Origin: Casuarius casuarius
Taxonomy: Eukaryota > Chordata > Aves > Casuariiformes > Casuariidae
NCBI GenBank assembly: GCA_003342895.1
Contig: PTFA01000364.1
Coordinates: 434,001-498,000, forward strand
Reading direction: 5' to 3'
DNA length: 64,000 nt
The notes beneath the pieces were generated by a model. It was not told where the DNA came from. It made no database searches and saw nothing but the letters and a program-made list of their open reading frames with translations. This document shows positions 1-13,192 of this stretch, piece by piece; position 1 is the first letter of the stretch, and every line of letters starts with the position of its first letter. Made by a program: the position numbers and the translations under genes.

Positions 1-139
1 CTATATAGAGCCTGTGGTAGGGGGAGAGGGAAATATCAACCAGTTTTTCCACATACTCCCTTAATTACTACTTAATATTAAAAGAAATTTTAATGGTCAG
101 CCTTCTACTACAAGAGACCATTTAGTAATACTGTTTGGA

Positions 140-770
140 CTCAGAAAAATTTAGGTTGGAAGGGACCTCTACAGGTCACCTAGTCCAACCAGTGCTCAAA
201 GTACGGCCAACTTCAAAGCTATATCATGTCACTTAGGGCCTTGTCCAGTTAAATTTAAAAAACCTCCAAGGCTGGTGATTCTGCAGCTTCTCAGGATAAC
301 CTCTTCCCAGAGCACTACAGCACTCTCAAGGAAGAATTTTTTTCCTCACGTCCAGCTGGAACTTACCTTGTCATCAGCTGCAACCACTGCCTCTTGTCTT
401 TTCTGTGCATCTCTGAGAAGAGCCTGACTCCATCTTCTCTACAAATCCCTTCAGGTAGAGAAGACTATGTAAATTAGCCTACTATGGAGGCCAAATGAAT
501 ACAGTTACATAAGCCTCGTATGTCATGTGCTCCAGCCCCTTAAGAAAAACTAGTAGTCTTTTACTGGATTTACTTGTCAGCATCTCTCTTGTAGTGGGAG
601 GCCTAAAACTTGACACAGTATTCCAGATACAGCTTCAAGAGCAAAACGAAATAATCACTTCCCTTGCTTGACCTACTGGCTACACTCTCATCATTGAAGC
701 ATAGCATGCGGCTGGCCTTCATTGCCACAAGGACACTCATCTGAGTTATCAAGAGCACATAAATGATATG
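140..770 (-). mobile_element. CR1 LINE 3' end, antisense
   Basis: The antisense strand of a 5'-truncated CR1 LINE. Reading along the plus strand, the hallmark antisense 3' end starts near 154 (GGTTGGAAGGGACCT) and continues with the sequence corresponding to the sense signature for 'ggactagatgacct'. Further along it matches the antisense of the C-terminal reverse-transcriptase ORF: the 'cattgcctcttgtc'-type block near 388-400, 'agtattccagatacagc' near 620, and 'ggccttcattgccacaagg' near 714-732. The element runs right to left and lacks everything upstream of the last part of ORF2, which is the usual state of CR1. It is diverged with many small indels, so it is an old, dead copy. CR1 family membership is secure; the exact ends and subfamily are not. 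Confidence 0.9.
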
Positions 771-3530
771 TTCAGCTCACATCTAATACACCAAAACATA
801 AAATTTGCACTTGCTTTATACAAGCTTCCTCGTGCTTTTAACTAGTTTTCCCCTGTCAATAAGCAAAAACAGACGACAGTGAAAAACAATTTATTGAATA
901 GGCTAATGAGTGGAAGAGGCAGCATTTGACCAAGGTCTGTTACTTGGATCCTAATGTTAGAGAAACATGGAAGATAGGGAAGTTGCAGACTGGATCATCA
1001 GAATGCAATGAGAAAACAACTGATATGTAAGTCTCAAAGATGGAAACAGGTAACAAGCTGGAGCGACAAGAAAAAAGAGTTGCAACAAACAGGCCAGATA
1101 AGAGAAGATGGAGAGGAATTTCCTAGATTTCCTAGAATTTCCTAGAAATGGAAATACATACAACAGAAGCAAAAGCAAGGGGGTATGGTACAAACTGTTG
1201 TTATGACAGGGGGCTGAGCAGCACAGAAGGGAGGGAAGGCCAGCACAGACAAAAACAAGTAGTGACAGCAGCTCCGTCACTTCAGTAGATTTTAGTAAGC
1301 CAGCAGGGATAGGAAAATACATGGAAAAAGACAGACATTTCTCATGTGTGTGCATAAGGGCCACAAAATAAAACTCTAAGTCAGGTGAGCTTTTACACAT
1401 GTCTCTGTATAAATTAGACTGGGAAAGAGATTTTTTTAGAACAAACTATATTTCAGGGAACATATGAGATGGAGAAGAGAAATGAGTGAAGATGGTCTGG
1501 TTTCTCACATGCACACTCTGTCACAAATCAAGAAAAAGACAAGACTAAAGCACGGCAAAGATTTTAAGGTGCAAGTTTTTGTTAACTATAGGTACTGGTA
1601 AACTGAGGGTATAGGGAAACAATGAAGGCACAAACAGCAGACTGACATAGTGAGAGGAGGAGGAAGGAAGAGAAGGAAGGCAGGGCCAAGGCAGAGAACA
1701 GGAAGTCAGGCAAAGTGGAAAATGATGATCAGAAGTGAAGAGCACAGCAATTGTGCCACATCATCTCTGTGGAAATTAAGAATTAAACTGGTAACAGCAA
1801 TGAATAAAAGAGTGGAACCATACATAGAAAAGGTTTAAAGCAAGAGGATTCAAGTTGGCAGTAGCAATTAAAACAGATGAACAGCAGGCCTCAGGGAGCA
1901 CAAGGAGAGGAGTTCTGAGGACATTTCAGCAGGGTCACACTGTTCTGGTACAAGGCACAAGCCAACGGCTCCAGTGAAAACAGAAAATAATAAATAAAGG
2001 AGCGGCGCTGTCCAGGAGTCCAAAAAGGGAGGAAGGACACATAGTAATTGTACAAGGTATTTGTTTTTGTGTTTTTCATCTGTCTGTGCTATGATGTATA
2101 CATTAGCCCCTGCTTTCCACCCTGCATTAGCAGCAATGGCCCGATGGACCCAGAGTGACTGTTACAGTTCAGGAATAACACAGACTAGCTTTACTCCCAA
2201 GATGTTTATTGTATTCATGTACTGGCTCAGTTTAAAAAGAAAGCTAAAAAAGAAAAACAACAGTAAGGAAACAGAATGGCTTAACAGTAAAAAGGTTTCT
2301 TTGCAAACACTTGAGGGCTGTTATGAGACAAAGGCTTATAGGCTACACAGAGCACAAGGGAAAAGAAATCTCCTCTCTGTCAAGAGGCCAACCCTTCATG
2401 GCAGTGGCTTGGGGAACCCGGCAAAAATTCCGCACTCTACTGTACCTTTAAGGGAAGCTAGGCCTTCGTTGTTTGCCATTGAGGAATTGTAAGGAACTGA
2501 GGAGATCTCCTGATGCTTTGCTCCCAGCATTAATTAATGTCTCCTTAGTCTCTAAATTATCAGTGATCAAAGATCAATAGGGGAAAAAATAGAAACATCT
2601 GAATGTGCAGGACTTTCTAGAGAATTGCAGCTGATCCACTGTGTGCTGAATTTGAGGCCTGGTCTGAAAATGGGACAATTCTGCTCAAGAAGAAATAGAA
2701 ATATTTAAGTCTGACATCTGAGAGGGAGCTCTTACAGAGCAAGAAGGAAACAGGGTGACATCTAGCCCTGTAACCATCACAAAAAAATATAATTTAACGT
2801 AATTTTGATTTTCTTCATCTCTAGTACTTTCAAGATTCTTGGAAGAGGAAAAGGACTCAGGCACTACAGGATGTCTGCAAATGCTTCAGGAACTTATTCT
2901 GTCATGGCTTCAAAATATAAGTGCAACTCTATGGAGTTTATCTTGTAAAAATCTGTGCAAGAAACATTTCTGAGCCAAACTTCACATGACACTTCATCCT
3001 TTATTTTATATCAGTTTCACTGTTCAAAATCACCAGAAAAGTCACACATGTACAGGGATGACAAAATCTACTAGAAGTTATTTTTAAATAAATACATCAT
3101 TATCAATTATCAGCATTAGTAACAGTGTACTGCACTGTCAACAAAACCAGCTGTGCACTTCTGCGCAGTCTGCCCTTATAATCAGATTAGCCAAACTCTT
3201 CTACTCAGGATGTCCTAGAGTGCAGGCATTACATGTCCCGGAAAAATTTAGCGGGGATGGATCAATGTTGTTATTCAACAGCCAGATTTCTGAGACAGAG
3301 AAAGGCCAGTTGGATGTGCAGAGTCTAAGACATATGACTGCAGGCACAGTCCCAGTTACTAACACAGGCAGAGGCCCAAGAATACTGTGATACTACTCAT
3401 TTGTATAAAAGGTACCAAATTAGTTATAAATCCCTTTATTCTCAAATGTCCTTTTCAAAAAAACAAAGGAAAAACAAAACAAAAATACTTTTCTCCCATA
3501 GATATACACACATACAGATGCAAGCATACC
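771..3530. other. No gene recognised; unique AT-rich DNA
   Basis: Scattered open frames here, such as the 147-codon minus-strand frame at 957-1400 and the 143-codon plus-strand frame at 2061-2492, are low-complexity or show no family motif. Local items are a triplicated TTTCCTAG motif at 1119-1147 and a purine-rich tract at about 1650-1700. Confidence 0.6.
1117..1147 (+). repeat. Three tandem TTTCCTAG units
   Basis: Three near-identical 9-10 bp units, each containing TTCCTAGA, follow one another. Two of them read TTCCTAGAA, which fits the TTCNNNGAA palindrome bound by STAT factors. No gene or promoter is visible nearby, so binding is only a possibility; simple slippage duplication explains the array equally well. 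Confidence 0.6.
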
Positions 3531-3534
3531 CTCT

Positions 3535-3967
3535 GCATCCCTCCAGTACCTGGTCTTAGTCACCTAGTTTACCCACTGCCGGACCACTGATTCCCCTAGT
3601 CTCCCAGTTACCTCATGCATATAGGCACATGTGCACACAAAAGTGTCTCTCTAGTAGCTGGTTCAGACCTACGGCTTTCCCTGTAGCTGACCAGACTCCC
3701 CCAGTCTGTCTAGCAGCTGGCTTGGACGTTCTGGTCCCTCCAGCAGCTGACAACTGTCAGAGTCTCTGGTCTTTCCAATATCTGGCCCAGATTGGAGAGG
3801 CCATCTCTCTTCTCCTACTTGCTGGCTAGTCTACCATTATGTTCACTAGCAATTATGTACACTGAGATACACACCTGCACGCATTCTGGTCTCTCCAGAT
3901 ACTGGCCCTACAGGTGCATGGCTCCTATGACCCTAGCCCATTCTCTAGCTGTTGGCACTTGGACCTA

Positions 3968-3969
<2 letters not shown>
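3535..3969 (+). repeat. Degenerate tandem repeat, unit about 30 bp
   Basis: The stretch is built from imperfect units of roughly 28-35 bp. Each begins with a CTCTCCAG-like block followed by a GCAGCTGGC-like block and then a CAGACT/CTGGT-like tail. Examples start near 3650, 3679, 3708, 3738, 3772 and 3892. Units are strongly diverged, and some are interrupted near 3830-3880. The array abuts the (AC)n tract. It may be the expanded U3 repeat of an old LTR or a minisatellite; no family could be named. The short open frames across it are by-products of the repeat. Confidence 0.6.

Positions 3970-3970
<1 letters not shown>

Positions 3971-4008
<38 letters not shown>
3971..4008 (+). repeat. (AC)19 microsatellite
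   Basis: Nineteen uninterrupted AC dinucleotides. Perfect tracts of this length are usually length-polymorphic. Confidence 0.97.
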
Positions 4009-4010
<2 letters not shown>

Positions 4011-5775
4011 TCCCCTCACCCAGTAAAACGGTTAGAAATAAAGTTTAATTAGAAGATAGGACAGACTGCAGTGATTAGGCACAGGGCATGGCCAGACAAC
4101 CATACTGACCAGCAGCATGTTTACATGCAACTGGCCTCTTTTATCCCCTCTCCTCAGTGTTTTCCCATACTTGTTCAGCCCCTAATGCACCTTCATCCCT
4201 CCCTTTCCCCACCTTTGGTCCTTCCTTTAAACTTCCCATAGTAAGTCTTGCACAATCCCCAAATGCTCTTCCCAGCACCCTATAACGAGTCTCATACCCC
4301 TGCAGACAATAACCTCCCTCAGACAGTAAGGTGATCTGGGGAGCCTCTCCTGCTGATTCTTGATGGGATTCCAAACCCAGACTATGGACTGACCACTCTC
4401 CTGTGACAGCCCTGGGAGGAGCCAGGGCGGGGTGCTGCACTGGTTTGGTTAGTGAGGTTCCTCCACCTGCCATTGCTCCTCTGCTCCCTTGTGTTTACGA
4501 AAATGAGCCTTTACTCGCATAACCTAACAGAATCCTCTGGAATTTGGGGTGAATGAGTGGATCACGAGGATTCTGCTTACACATCACAGGTATTTCTCCC
4601 ACAGAGTCAGCCTAGGCAAGGGGAGGAGAAATCCGTCTAAGGGGCTGCATATGAACATGCTGCAAGTTTATGAAAACAACTGAAGTCCTTTGTTAAATAT
4701 TGGCGTGAAAATTTAGAACTTGCTCTTAAACATTAAAATTACTGTGTGTCTGTGTAGAATATATGAATAAAATGACGGATTTACAGCATTTTGCTGCCTG
4801 CTGCCAGCAGGAACACTAAACTAAAAAATATATAGCCCCAGAGATACTTCTTATTTAAAAGTCTCCTGCTCTGCACACTAGAAACTAAGTAAAATCAAAC
4901 ATGCTGTTTTCAGCCTTCCTGCTTTTCTTTTTCTTTGTTGCCTCTGTAGTATCTTAAAAAAGAAGAGAGACAGGGAAAGCAACTTTCACGTTACTCTAAA
5001 TTTGTAGGAAGAGGGCTAAGCTTGTTCTGCAAGAGAAAAGTGCTAGGCAAAAGGGAATGAACTGCTTTGATGTTCTGAATACACTCCTGAACACAGAATG
5101 AGTCCTTAGAGACAAATGCTATGGATTGCATAGCAAAGTAATAGGAGTTGACTCAGCATAGAAAAGTAATTTCAAGAACAAGTAACACCAGGACTGCATG
5201 GAATACAGAAAGTGAGCAGAGGATCACAACTTCAACATATTTAAGATGGACTGCAGAAAGTGCTAAGAATTTTACTTTGAAACACTATTCTGTATGAGCT
5301 TTCAAGTGAAGACGATCTGCATACCATCCTCATGAAGAGCAGATCTTCTTTGTACTGGTCTGTACATAGCTATTTATTCAATATAATTATGTCATCATTA
5401 ACAGTGCTCTAGATTGCAGGTTTTTGGCAACCTGAGCTGTTGCAGGTCCAAACTCCTGAGTTTCTCTATCTCCTCATTTTTTCTGCAGCACCTCACCCTT
5501 CCCATGTGCTGACATTAATACCTATTCAGTGAGACATTTCAAGAAGCTGCACTGAGCAAAATCTATCCTTCGGAAAAAAGCATCATCAATCTGTGGCTAG
5601 TTGAGCTCTGCAGGGTACCAGCAGAAGGAAGAAAGTGTGCTCATGCGAAAGGAGGGCAGGGCTGGATCACAGCAATCCCAATTTAGGTCAGCTTCAGCAG
5701 CTGTGGAACCACAGTCTAAATGTCTCCATTCTGTAACACTTGCCCTCTGGATATTCTTCTGCAGTAGGACAGGCC
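4009..5775. other. No gene recognised
   Basis: The first 500 bases, up to about 4500, are somewhat pyrimidine-rich and contain AATAAAG at 4037, compatible with the tail of an LTR continuing from the tandem repeat, but no second LTR or primer site is seen. The remainder shows no repeat signature or credible exon. Confidence 0.5.
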
Positions 5776-5918
5776 CGTTATCCTATTTCACAGATAGCAC
5801 AGGGATGCCAAGTAAACTGCCAAAGCTCACACACAAAACCTCTGTCAAGAGGGGGAAGCTGAGTTTACATTTCCCACGATTAAAGTGCCTCCTCCAACAA
5901 CTGGACCGTGTCACTTGA
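5776..5918 (-). mobile_element. MIR/CORE-SINE-like remnant
   Basis: On the plus strand the order of weakly conserved blocks is that of a reverse-complemented MIR-type SINE. 'ttatcctatttcacagat' (5778-5795) lies where the CORE block reads as a 'cccattttacagatgagg' relative. 'caaagctcacaca' (5821-5833) corresponds to the 'caaggtcacaca' block. The end, 'aagtgcctcctccaac' through 'ctggaccgtg' (5883-5910), resembles the tRNA-derived head. MIR-like SINEs are shared by amniotes, so a copy this decayed would predate birds. Identity is low and the call rests on the collinear order of blocks. Confidence 0.5.
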
Positions 5919-6829
5919 AGCTGTCTCTGCAGCAGAGAGCTGGAATCCTAAGAGACAAAGGAAGCACTATTTTAAAGAGGGGAAGCCAATACCCATGTGA
6001 GAAAAGCAACTTTCCCCGAAGTCAGAGGCAGGTGTCCTGTGACAGAACCACAGGCAAAAATTAATTGAGAACTTCAGAAGTTTACAACACAGTCCTTGCC
6101 TAATATTATATATCCACATCTTATAGGATCCTAAAATGAGTTACTTTCATTACCCTTAGGTTCTTTGTTTCGGATGATGGAGAAAACTAAAGTCTAAAGA
6201 GCCAGCTGATGAAGTCCAACAAAATACATTCAATACATAAGCAATGTTTCAGTTTTACTGCTTGGCTCTTCGAGAAGACTCTTAAGAAAGTTACTGAACT
6301 GAAACTGTCTAGAGGTAGCCACTTAGCGCAACTTCTATAAAACTTGTTTAGCATGAGCAGCTAAATTTGCTGAAGCCTTTGGCCACACTCAGGTAACATA
6401 AGGAACTTTCACCTAGTTCAGTAAGAAAGGGCCCCAGAGCTGGTTCAAGCTGGAAAGATAAGGAAGTTACAAGCAGCCTGCATTCTTGTGTCTCACACTC
6501 CGAAAGGGAGGATGTCAAGACTTTGAAATAAGGCCTCTGCAGGGCATCAGGACCTTGAGGAACAAGGCCTCCCCTCACTGATGGGGCAGTGTTAGTTGTT
6601 ATGGTCTGGAATTACCTCCTCATCAGGACCTTGAGAGACCACGGCAGGACCCAACAAGGAATGAAAACACATCCGTCAGCAGAAACCACAACAGTAAAGA
6701 TAAGGAAAGAAACAGCCTACCTAGGGACAACAATGAGACCCAATAAGGAGCAGGAGACCCCAGACCTGAATATTACTGTTGGTCTGAACTACCGCGTGAA
6801 GGGTAGAGAACTTAGACTGAAAAGTTACA
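5919..6829. other. No gene recognised; possible LTR U3 in the right half
   Basis: From about 6545 the sequence may belong to the LTR-like segment that follows. An imperfect direct repeat containing CATCAGGACCTTGAG occurs at about 6545 and again at about 6621. The 110-codon open frame at 6589-6921 runs through the LTR-like part and shows no protein family. Confidence 0.4.
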
Positions 6830-6985
6830 CTTGCCCAGGGGTTTCTTTGTTCAGGGTCCTTCTTTGGAGGCACCTAGCTCAAGCTGTAATTACTGCATGT
6901 GCGTCATTAAAATTTATTTAATTCACTTTGATTTGGCTCCAAACTTTTCAGCNGGAACCTAGGGTCAGACCTTATTATGGTGGCC
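6830..6985 (+). mobile_element. LTR-like R-U5 segment with possible primer-site start
   Basis: The arrangement resembles the 3' half of a retroviral LTR: a pyrimidine-rich block (6841-6870), ATTAAA at 6906-6911 as a possible polyadenylation signal, a T-rich segment, then a short U5-like stretch. TGGTGGCC at 6978-6985 immediately follows; these eight bases equal the first eight of a tRNA-Ile-type primer binding site, but the next bases diverge. No gag or pol remnant follows, so at most a solo LTR plus a few leader bases remains. The LTR left end was not found. One ambiguous base (N) is at 6953. A chance resemblance cannot be excluded. Confidence 0.35.
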
Positions 6986-9601
6986 AGCGAGCCTAACCTT
7001 CCATAACAAAGGTATCCTTTGGCAAAATCAAAAGCAGCACATGCAGAATAATTTCTTAGCAAAGGCGCAGAGAAGAACTAAGAGAACATTAATGTTTGTG
7101 TATCAAGTCCCATTTTTGTGTCTCATAAGGCATTTCTTTCTTTGTCTATATATATAGTAAGCAAAGACAGGTTCTCTATCTTAGCTTAAATAAAAACATG
7201 AATACAATGATCGCATTTCACTACCAACAGATCCTCTGAACTTCCATCTCTTACCCACCTAGAAACTTTTACATTCTCCCTGTCACCTTTCTCAGCTTTT
7301 GATGATTCTCCTGCTACTCCATCTGTGGTAGCTGTGACAGTGTTTTACCAGAGGCTTTAGATGCTAAAGGGTATAAGGAAGAAGGTTATGTATAAAGTAT
7401 CTATTTCCAGCACAAGAATGCAGCATGCAACTATCACATGACAGAGAACTCAGCCCATTTGAGCAGAGAAAGTGTAAGTCCAAGCATATCAGAGTACTTG
7501 GAGCACTGCATCTTGAGATACCAGTGGGAAACCAGGGGGAGAAAGAACAACTACTTAGGTCCAAAAGAGGAAAGGAAGCTATAAGGCAGACGCTGGAGTT
7601 TTATAAGGGAGACTAGAGAGCACCTCACAGACTTAGACTGAAAGGCTCAGCATATAAAAATAGCAGAACAAAAGTCACAGAAAAAGCTCAAAAAAGAAAA
7701 ACGCTGTACTGGAAAAATGGCTACTTCTGGGGTGAGGGAGGGGGAAGGTGTTTAATATTAAAGTTTGTCTTAGGTCCAGATTCTTAAGACAGCTCAGAGA
7801 TCAACAGCTTTACTTTCAGTAAATAAATATCTAAAGACACTCAGCACTCTACAGGTCTTCCATGTAGATGACTGTGTCTAAATAGACATTCACAGGAATG
7901 ATGGATTTTGAGGTGACCACATGAGAACTAACACATTTTAAAATATCTATTCCTAGATTTTTCCTTCCCTCACAAACAGAAATGAAACAAATCCCAAACA
8001 CTCAGTGCCAAACTCAAGTATTGAGTAATTGTTTTGAAGGTCACACCTTGGATGGGTTAGGAACATACAGGCCATGTGTACCGAAAACCAATATAATTTC
8101 ATTCCAACTCTCCCACCCCACTGACTGCAGAATTGCAGCTTTCCATTTACATACATAAATTCAAATAATACTGCCATCAGTAATGCTTGGCTCACAGAGA
8201 GAATAAGGGACCTGTTCTAATGAGTTAAAATGATCTTTCATGGTTGAAGCTTTTAGCACTCAACTCTGATCACAACAGGGTATTATTTAGATCACATGTG
8301 AATAATTTTCACTTTCTCTATAAACTTCTGCTTATGTGTGTGCTAGAACACAGGTCTAGTAGACCACCACCACCACAGAAAAAGACAGGTATGTATTTAA
8401 GAAAATAATTCACAATTATCATTTGCTTCCTTTGTGGAAGGGACAAAAAAGAACCAAGACATTATTCTGAGATGGCAAATGCAGCCAACAGATTAGTCTT
8501 AGATACCAGAAGAAAGTAGGGAGGAACATACCACATTATTAGGGAGTTAGTTGAATTAACCCCATAAACAGGGAAGGGATATTCAAAAACATCACTTTCG
8601 AGTCCTTAGGCACAGGTGATATTTTGGTGAAAATGTCCTTCAGAAGCAGAGGTATTTACTGTCAGATTTAATGGGGAAACATGACAAGTGAAGAAAAGCC
8701 AATCATTCCATCCTTACAGGAGTCAATTTCAAGAGCATGCCATATTTGCAATTGGAAAAGTATCAATACATTTATTTAAAGACATTTATAAAATGCATGT
8801 CATCTTCAAAGGGAGCTGTATATGACGGACTTGTTTCTGCATGTCTACTTTCCACATAAGAAGGTGGTTTGTCAAATACCGTACAGGAGTTTTAGAACTC
8901 ATTAGAATGGTGTAAAAAACACAACTGCTTACACTGACAACCTTCAGAAATACCAGTAGGAGAAGCAGCACAGGACTTCAACTTCCCTTCCCCTTCCCTT
9001 AGAGACATGCTCCTCCAGCACAAAGAATAGAAAAGAAGCCATGAAAAGCAATTGACAAGGGGGAGACTAAAGGTACAGAGCAGCAACAAAAAAGAACACA
9101 GATATGAAAAACGTGCAGAACACAGAGACATGAACAGATGTGGAGAATGGGACCAAAATAAAATCAGATACACGAGTCACAGCTGAAGCAGCATAGTGGA
9201 GACAATCTTGTCTTGTAGGGAAGGGAAACTTCCTCCAAGAGAGAAATCACTCCTTAACAGAGTATAGAGGGAGACTAAACTGCCTTTTTAAATATTCCAC
9301 TGCACAACTAACAGCTGCAAAGCCCAAAGGCAAAGGGTCCAATTCCCTTTAGTGCACACAGAGGACAACCACTCTGCAAACACTGATGTAACATACGACA
9401 TGGGCAAACATGGCAGAGATTAGTGTTGAGAATCTAAGGCTGCCTGCCTGCAACCCATTACAGCAACACAACACACATGGAATAGTTGAGGGGGATTTAC
9501 ATTTGCTTTTTTAAAATCTGGAAACTAATGCAGATATCTATATTAAGAGGACATCAGGACTGCAAATTCACCAGTGAAATGCTGGGAAGCATCATTGTCA
9601 G

Positions 9602-9676
9602 CCTGCTCCAGGACTATGTGACCACCAGCTTATTTCTCATACAACTACTTCCCTGCTCCAGGACTGTGACCAGCTT
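9602..9676 (+). repeat. Imperfect 50 bp tandem duplication
   Basis: CCTGCTCCAGGACTATGTGA at 9602 is repeated at 9652 in a form shortened by two bases in the middle, both followed by CCAGCTT-like sequence. The two copies are about 50 bp apart, consistent with a small local duplication that then diverged. Confidence 0.6.
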
Positions 9677-12600
9677 GCTCTGGAGCGGAATCAGGAGTAT
9701 GTACTGATAATATGTATATGTCTGTATCCTCACTTGTTACATGACGAGAAGGTATGGAGTCAAGGCAGCCAGGGATTGCACTAACAGGAAGAATGCTCTT
9801 GCAGTCAAGGCAGCTGATTCCTGTCCTTGGAACCCAATGCTACCCTTGCCTTTACCACAGAGTTTGTTGCAATGCATAACCAGATTTCTCACATAACAGC
9901 TACTAATAGTGTTCCTTGTCTTTGAGTTGTGTTGAGACCGAGGTTGCTTTTCAGACAGAAAGACATTTTGCACCTACAACTACACCTACAATTACAAGAG
10001 GACCTTCACTGTGAACACATGCTGTTGTTTAACAGCAAGTGTCCTGAAAAATTATGGGGTGTAAGAAACTGGGCAGTCAAAACAGGGAAATTTTTTGAAC
10101 CAGCTTGTATCTTGCCCTCATGCATCAAAAGGGAGAAAAGAAACCCTTCACTTTCCTTCAAATGAATACTCTGAAAGATGAACTCATAATGGTTTATGAA
10201 GCACTTCAATATCATTACAATGAAGTCATGTCAGGCTGTCTTCAGAGCACTAATTACAACCAACCAATGAAGAAAAAGCAAAATAGCAACTATGTGCTCC
10301 TTGGCTGCACGGTGCAGCCTACACTTCTTGAACACTGAATGGGTTGGCATCTCAGGGAAACAACTGGATGTGATTCCATACTGACAAACAGCATCATAAT
10401 GACTCCACATAAGGGGACTGAATAAAAGTCACAGAAGTCACCTTAAGCCCAGTATTCACCCTAAGTTCCAGAGAATTAGAGTCACAGCAAAGTAAGCTCA
10501 AGAATTCATTTAGCATATCCCTCTCTCCAAAAGCAGAATCAATAGACACAGATATCTGCTCAGCAGGGAAGCCATGTACCAGTTCCAGCTCAGCCAGATG
10601 CTGCATGCCACTGTCACAGCTGGAAAACAGGAAAGATGCCCTGTAAATACCCCAAGATGCCTCAAGAGACAAGTAGAAGAAATACACCACCTCTCAACAA
10701 CAGTGGGAAACATCTCATGTCTGCTGGACCTCACAAAAACTGCACAAAAGTCTACTCACTGACCAGGGCTGCACTCACCATCAGAGTAGCTTGTACAATA
10801 TCTGTTCCTGGAAGCCTCCAAAGATGGAGTCTCTGCACCTTCTTCCATCAGCCTATTCCAAGGCTATCCTTTCCTCAGTGTTAAGCACAGCCACCTTGAG
10901 CCCCCTTTGCTTCCTCCTTCTTACAATACTTAACTTCTGCAACCTCAGTAATGCTCTGTTTCCTCTTCAGTATGTAAAACTGATACAGTTTATTCCTATT
11001 ATTGATTTTACTCTATTTGCAACACAGCTTATTATACCTTGTCATGTAGAGACAATACAGCTGCATTCGTACAAAGTCTATTTGTAGCCTAACTCTTCAT
11101 TACAGTCTATTCTGAAACACAACACAAGTCACTTTCTCCACACTAAGGTAACATCATGACATCACATCATCACAGGAATTCAGTCCCCAGGATCATTTTC
11201 TGCCTCAGCACCTCTGCTGAGACTGCAAATAGGCAGTAAGCAGTGAAACTTCTTTTCTGTATCAGAAACCTCTGCCCACTAAGGCCTGGACTGGAGGTCA
11301 TTTCTCACAGGTCAGCAGAAAGCTATCAGATGGCAACAAATTTCAGACCTTACTGGCCTGGACTGGATGCAAACCAATATGGACAGACTATTATTGATTA
11401 GTACTGATCACACATATCATCCAGACCTCCTAGAGGTTTTTTCCTTAAAGGTAGTGGAATGATGGGTTTAGGGGGAAGGCCAAACGGAATACAGCTAGGA
11501 AAGAGAGGTGAGCTGCAATATTCTACAACTTGAAAGGTTTAAGAGAAGTTCAGAGAAATATTTTCAAGTTTCTATATGTAGAATCTCATCTTGGGCAAGG
11601 GTGACCAAGAAAGGTTCCTTCATCCATTAAGATTTATGATTCCTCTTAATCAGCATTCCTTCCACATCTGTTTTACCTCAGCAGTCTTTTAGTTCAGTAC
11701 ATGGCCACTAAGGTAACATGGGGAAACACTTGAAGCAAGCTCTGAACAAAACAGTCTCATCAGAATATGTATTAAAATTGAAAGTTGCCTTGGAACCTCA
11801 TCTAAATGCTCATCGGCCTCCCCATATCAGCAAGGCTTTTATCAGAGAGAAACAAACAATCATTCCCTGATGGAAAGACCACCCATTAGGCGGTCTCACC
11901 CTCTCACAGCTGTGAAAATGTCTTATGCAGAGGTTCCTGAGGTTTCTTTCGTGATGACAAGGTTTTTATTTTTATTTCATTTTTTTCCAGAAGACAGACA
12001 ACTACGTTATATGCTTTTAGCTATAACTTCTCAGAAAATTAAGGGAAGCAGCTAACAAAAATACCACCAACCAATCTCACCTTCATTCAGAAAGGGCTGC
12101 ATATAACTGATAATACAGTACAGCTCTGAGTAAAAGGACACTAATTTACTTTGCCTGGAAAAGGCTCTTAGCTTTTTCCTGGTAATTACACTGAAGTGCA
12201 AGCCAACTTTAGGGTGACAAGGGAGCAACCATGGGGGAAAAAAAAACAGAAGCATACTTTCAGTGGAATTTGAACTTGGAAAAATAATCCTGGCATGTTT
12301 AGAACATGCACCACCATTTTCACCTCTGGTGAAAGTTCACACAGCTCAGCTCTACTAAAGCATTTGAAACAGCAGGGGGAAAGGGAATCACAGCAGTACT
12401 GAGAGGGAATGTGCAGTGCCTCTGATGAATGGCTCAGTGCCCAGGCAGCTGCTGCACAAATGCCAAAACTGGGACCTTCACTGCTTCAGCTGGATCTGTC
12501 TTCAAGTTTTGAATTACAGACAGATAACTCACTTTATGGGATTCTGCTGCAACATGGCAATACAGAGACTGCTTGCTGCATGTGTCTTTTTCATTCCTAA

Positions 12601-13192
12601 ATTGAAGCCCTGATGGTGAACTAGTTTTATATTGGATCTCGCCAGAACTAACACTATCCCAGATCTTTTTTTTTTTTTGTCTTGTAAATGCAAAAAGCTA
12701 CATAAATATCACAACTGAGTTCAGACAGCCTGTTTTTTTAAAAATGGAAAGTTAAAAAGCTAAGGTCTGCAGAGCAACTGAAAGAAAATGAGTTTTTTAA
12801 AATAGGGTGAACAATTTTGAGGGCGATTGCTGCATTTTAAAGATGAGCCATGTCAGTTTCTGCATTGTAGACAGAAGAATACCTAAAGAAAAACACCCAC
12901 CATAGATGTACTTCCAATTATAAGGCATATTTTTCTTCTAAATTGAATTTAATAAGAATTCCAAATTATGACAGCTTTTAAGAATAAAAAGTGCCAGGCT
13001 ATTAGAATATTTTGAATTAGATGAGCATATGTGAGTATTCCAGGTTTGCTCTTAAACAAAGTGTAGGATAGAACTGGGGGGTGTCACCCTTGATGGCAGC
13101 AATATTTTCTGAGAATGTGTTAATTTCAGTTTAGTCAACTAGTTCATTTCTGCCACCACCTCTTATGAAGTTAGGAGCTCACTGAAACTGAC

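Noticed and set aside
957..1400. 147-codon minus-strand frame with several hydrophobic stretches
   Set aside because: Hydrophobicity comes from purine-rich plus-strand DNA; composition is low-complexity and no family fits.
2061..2492. 143-codon plus-strand open frame
   Set aside because: No family motif, and length is compatible with chance.
3792..4052. Open frame containing a His-Thr repeat
   Set aside because: It is a translation of the (AC)n microsatellite and the degenerate tandem array.
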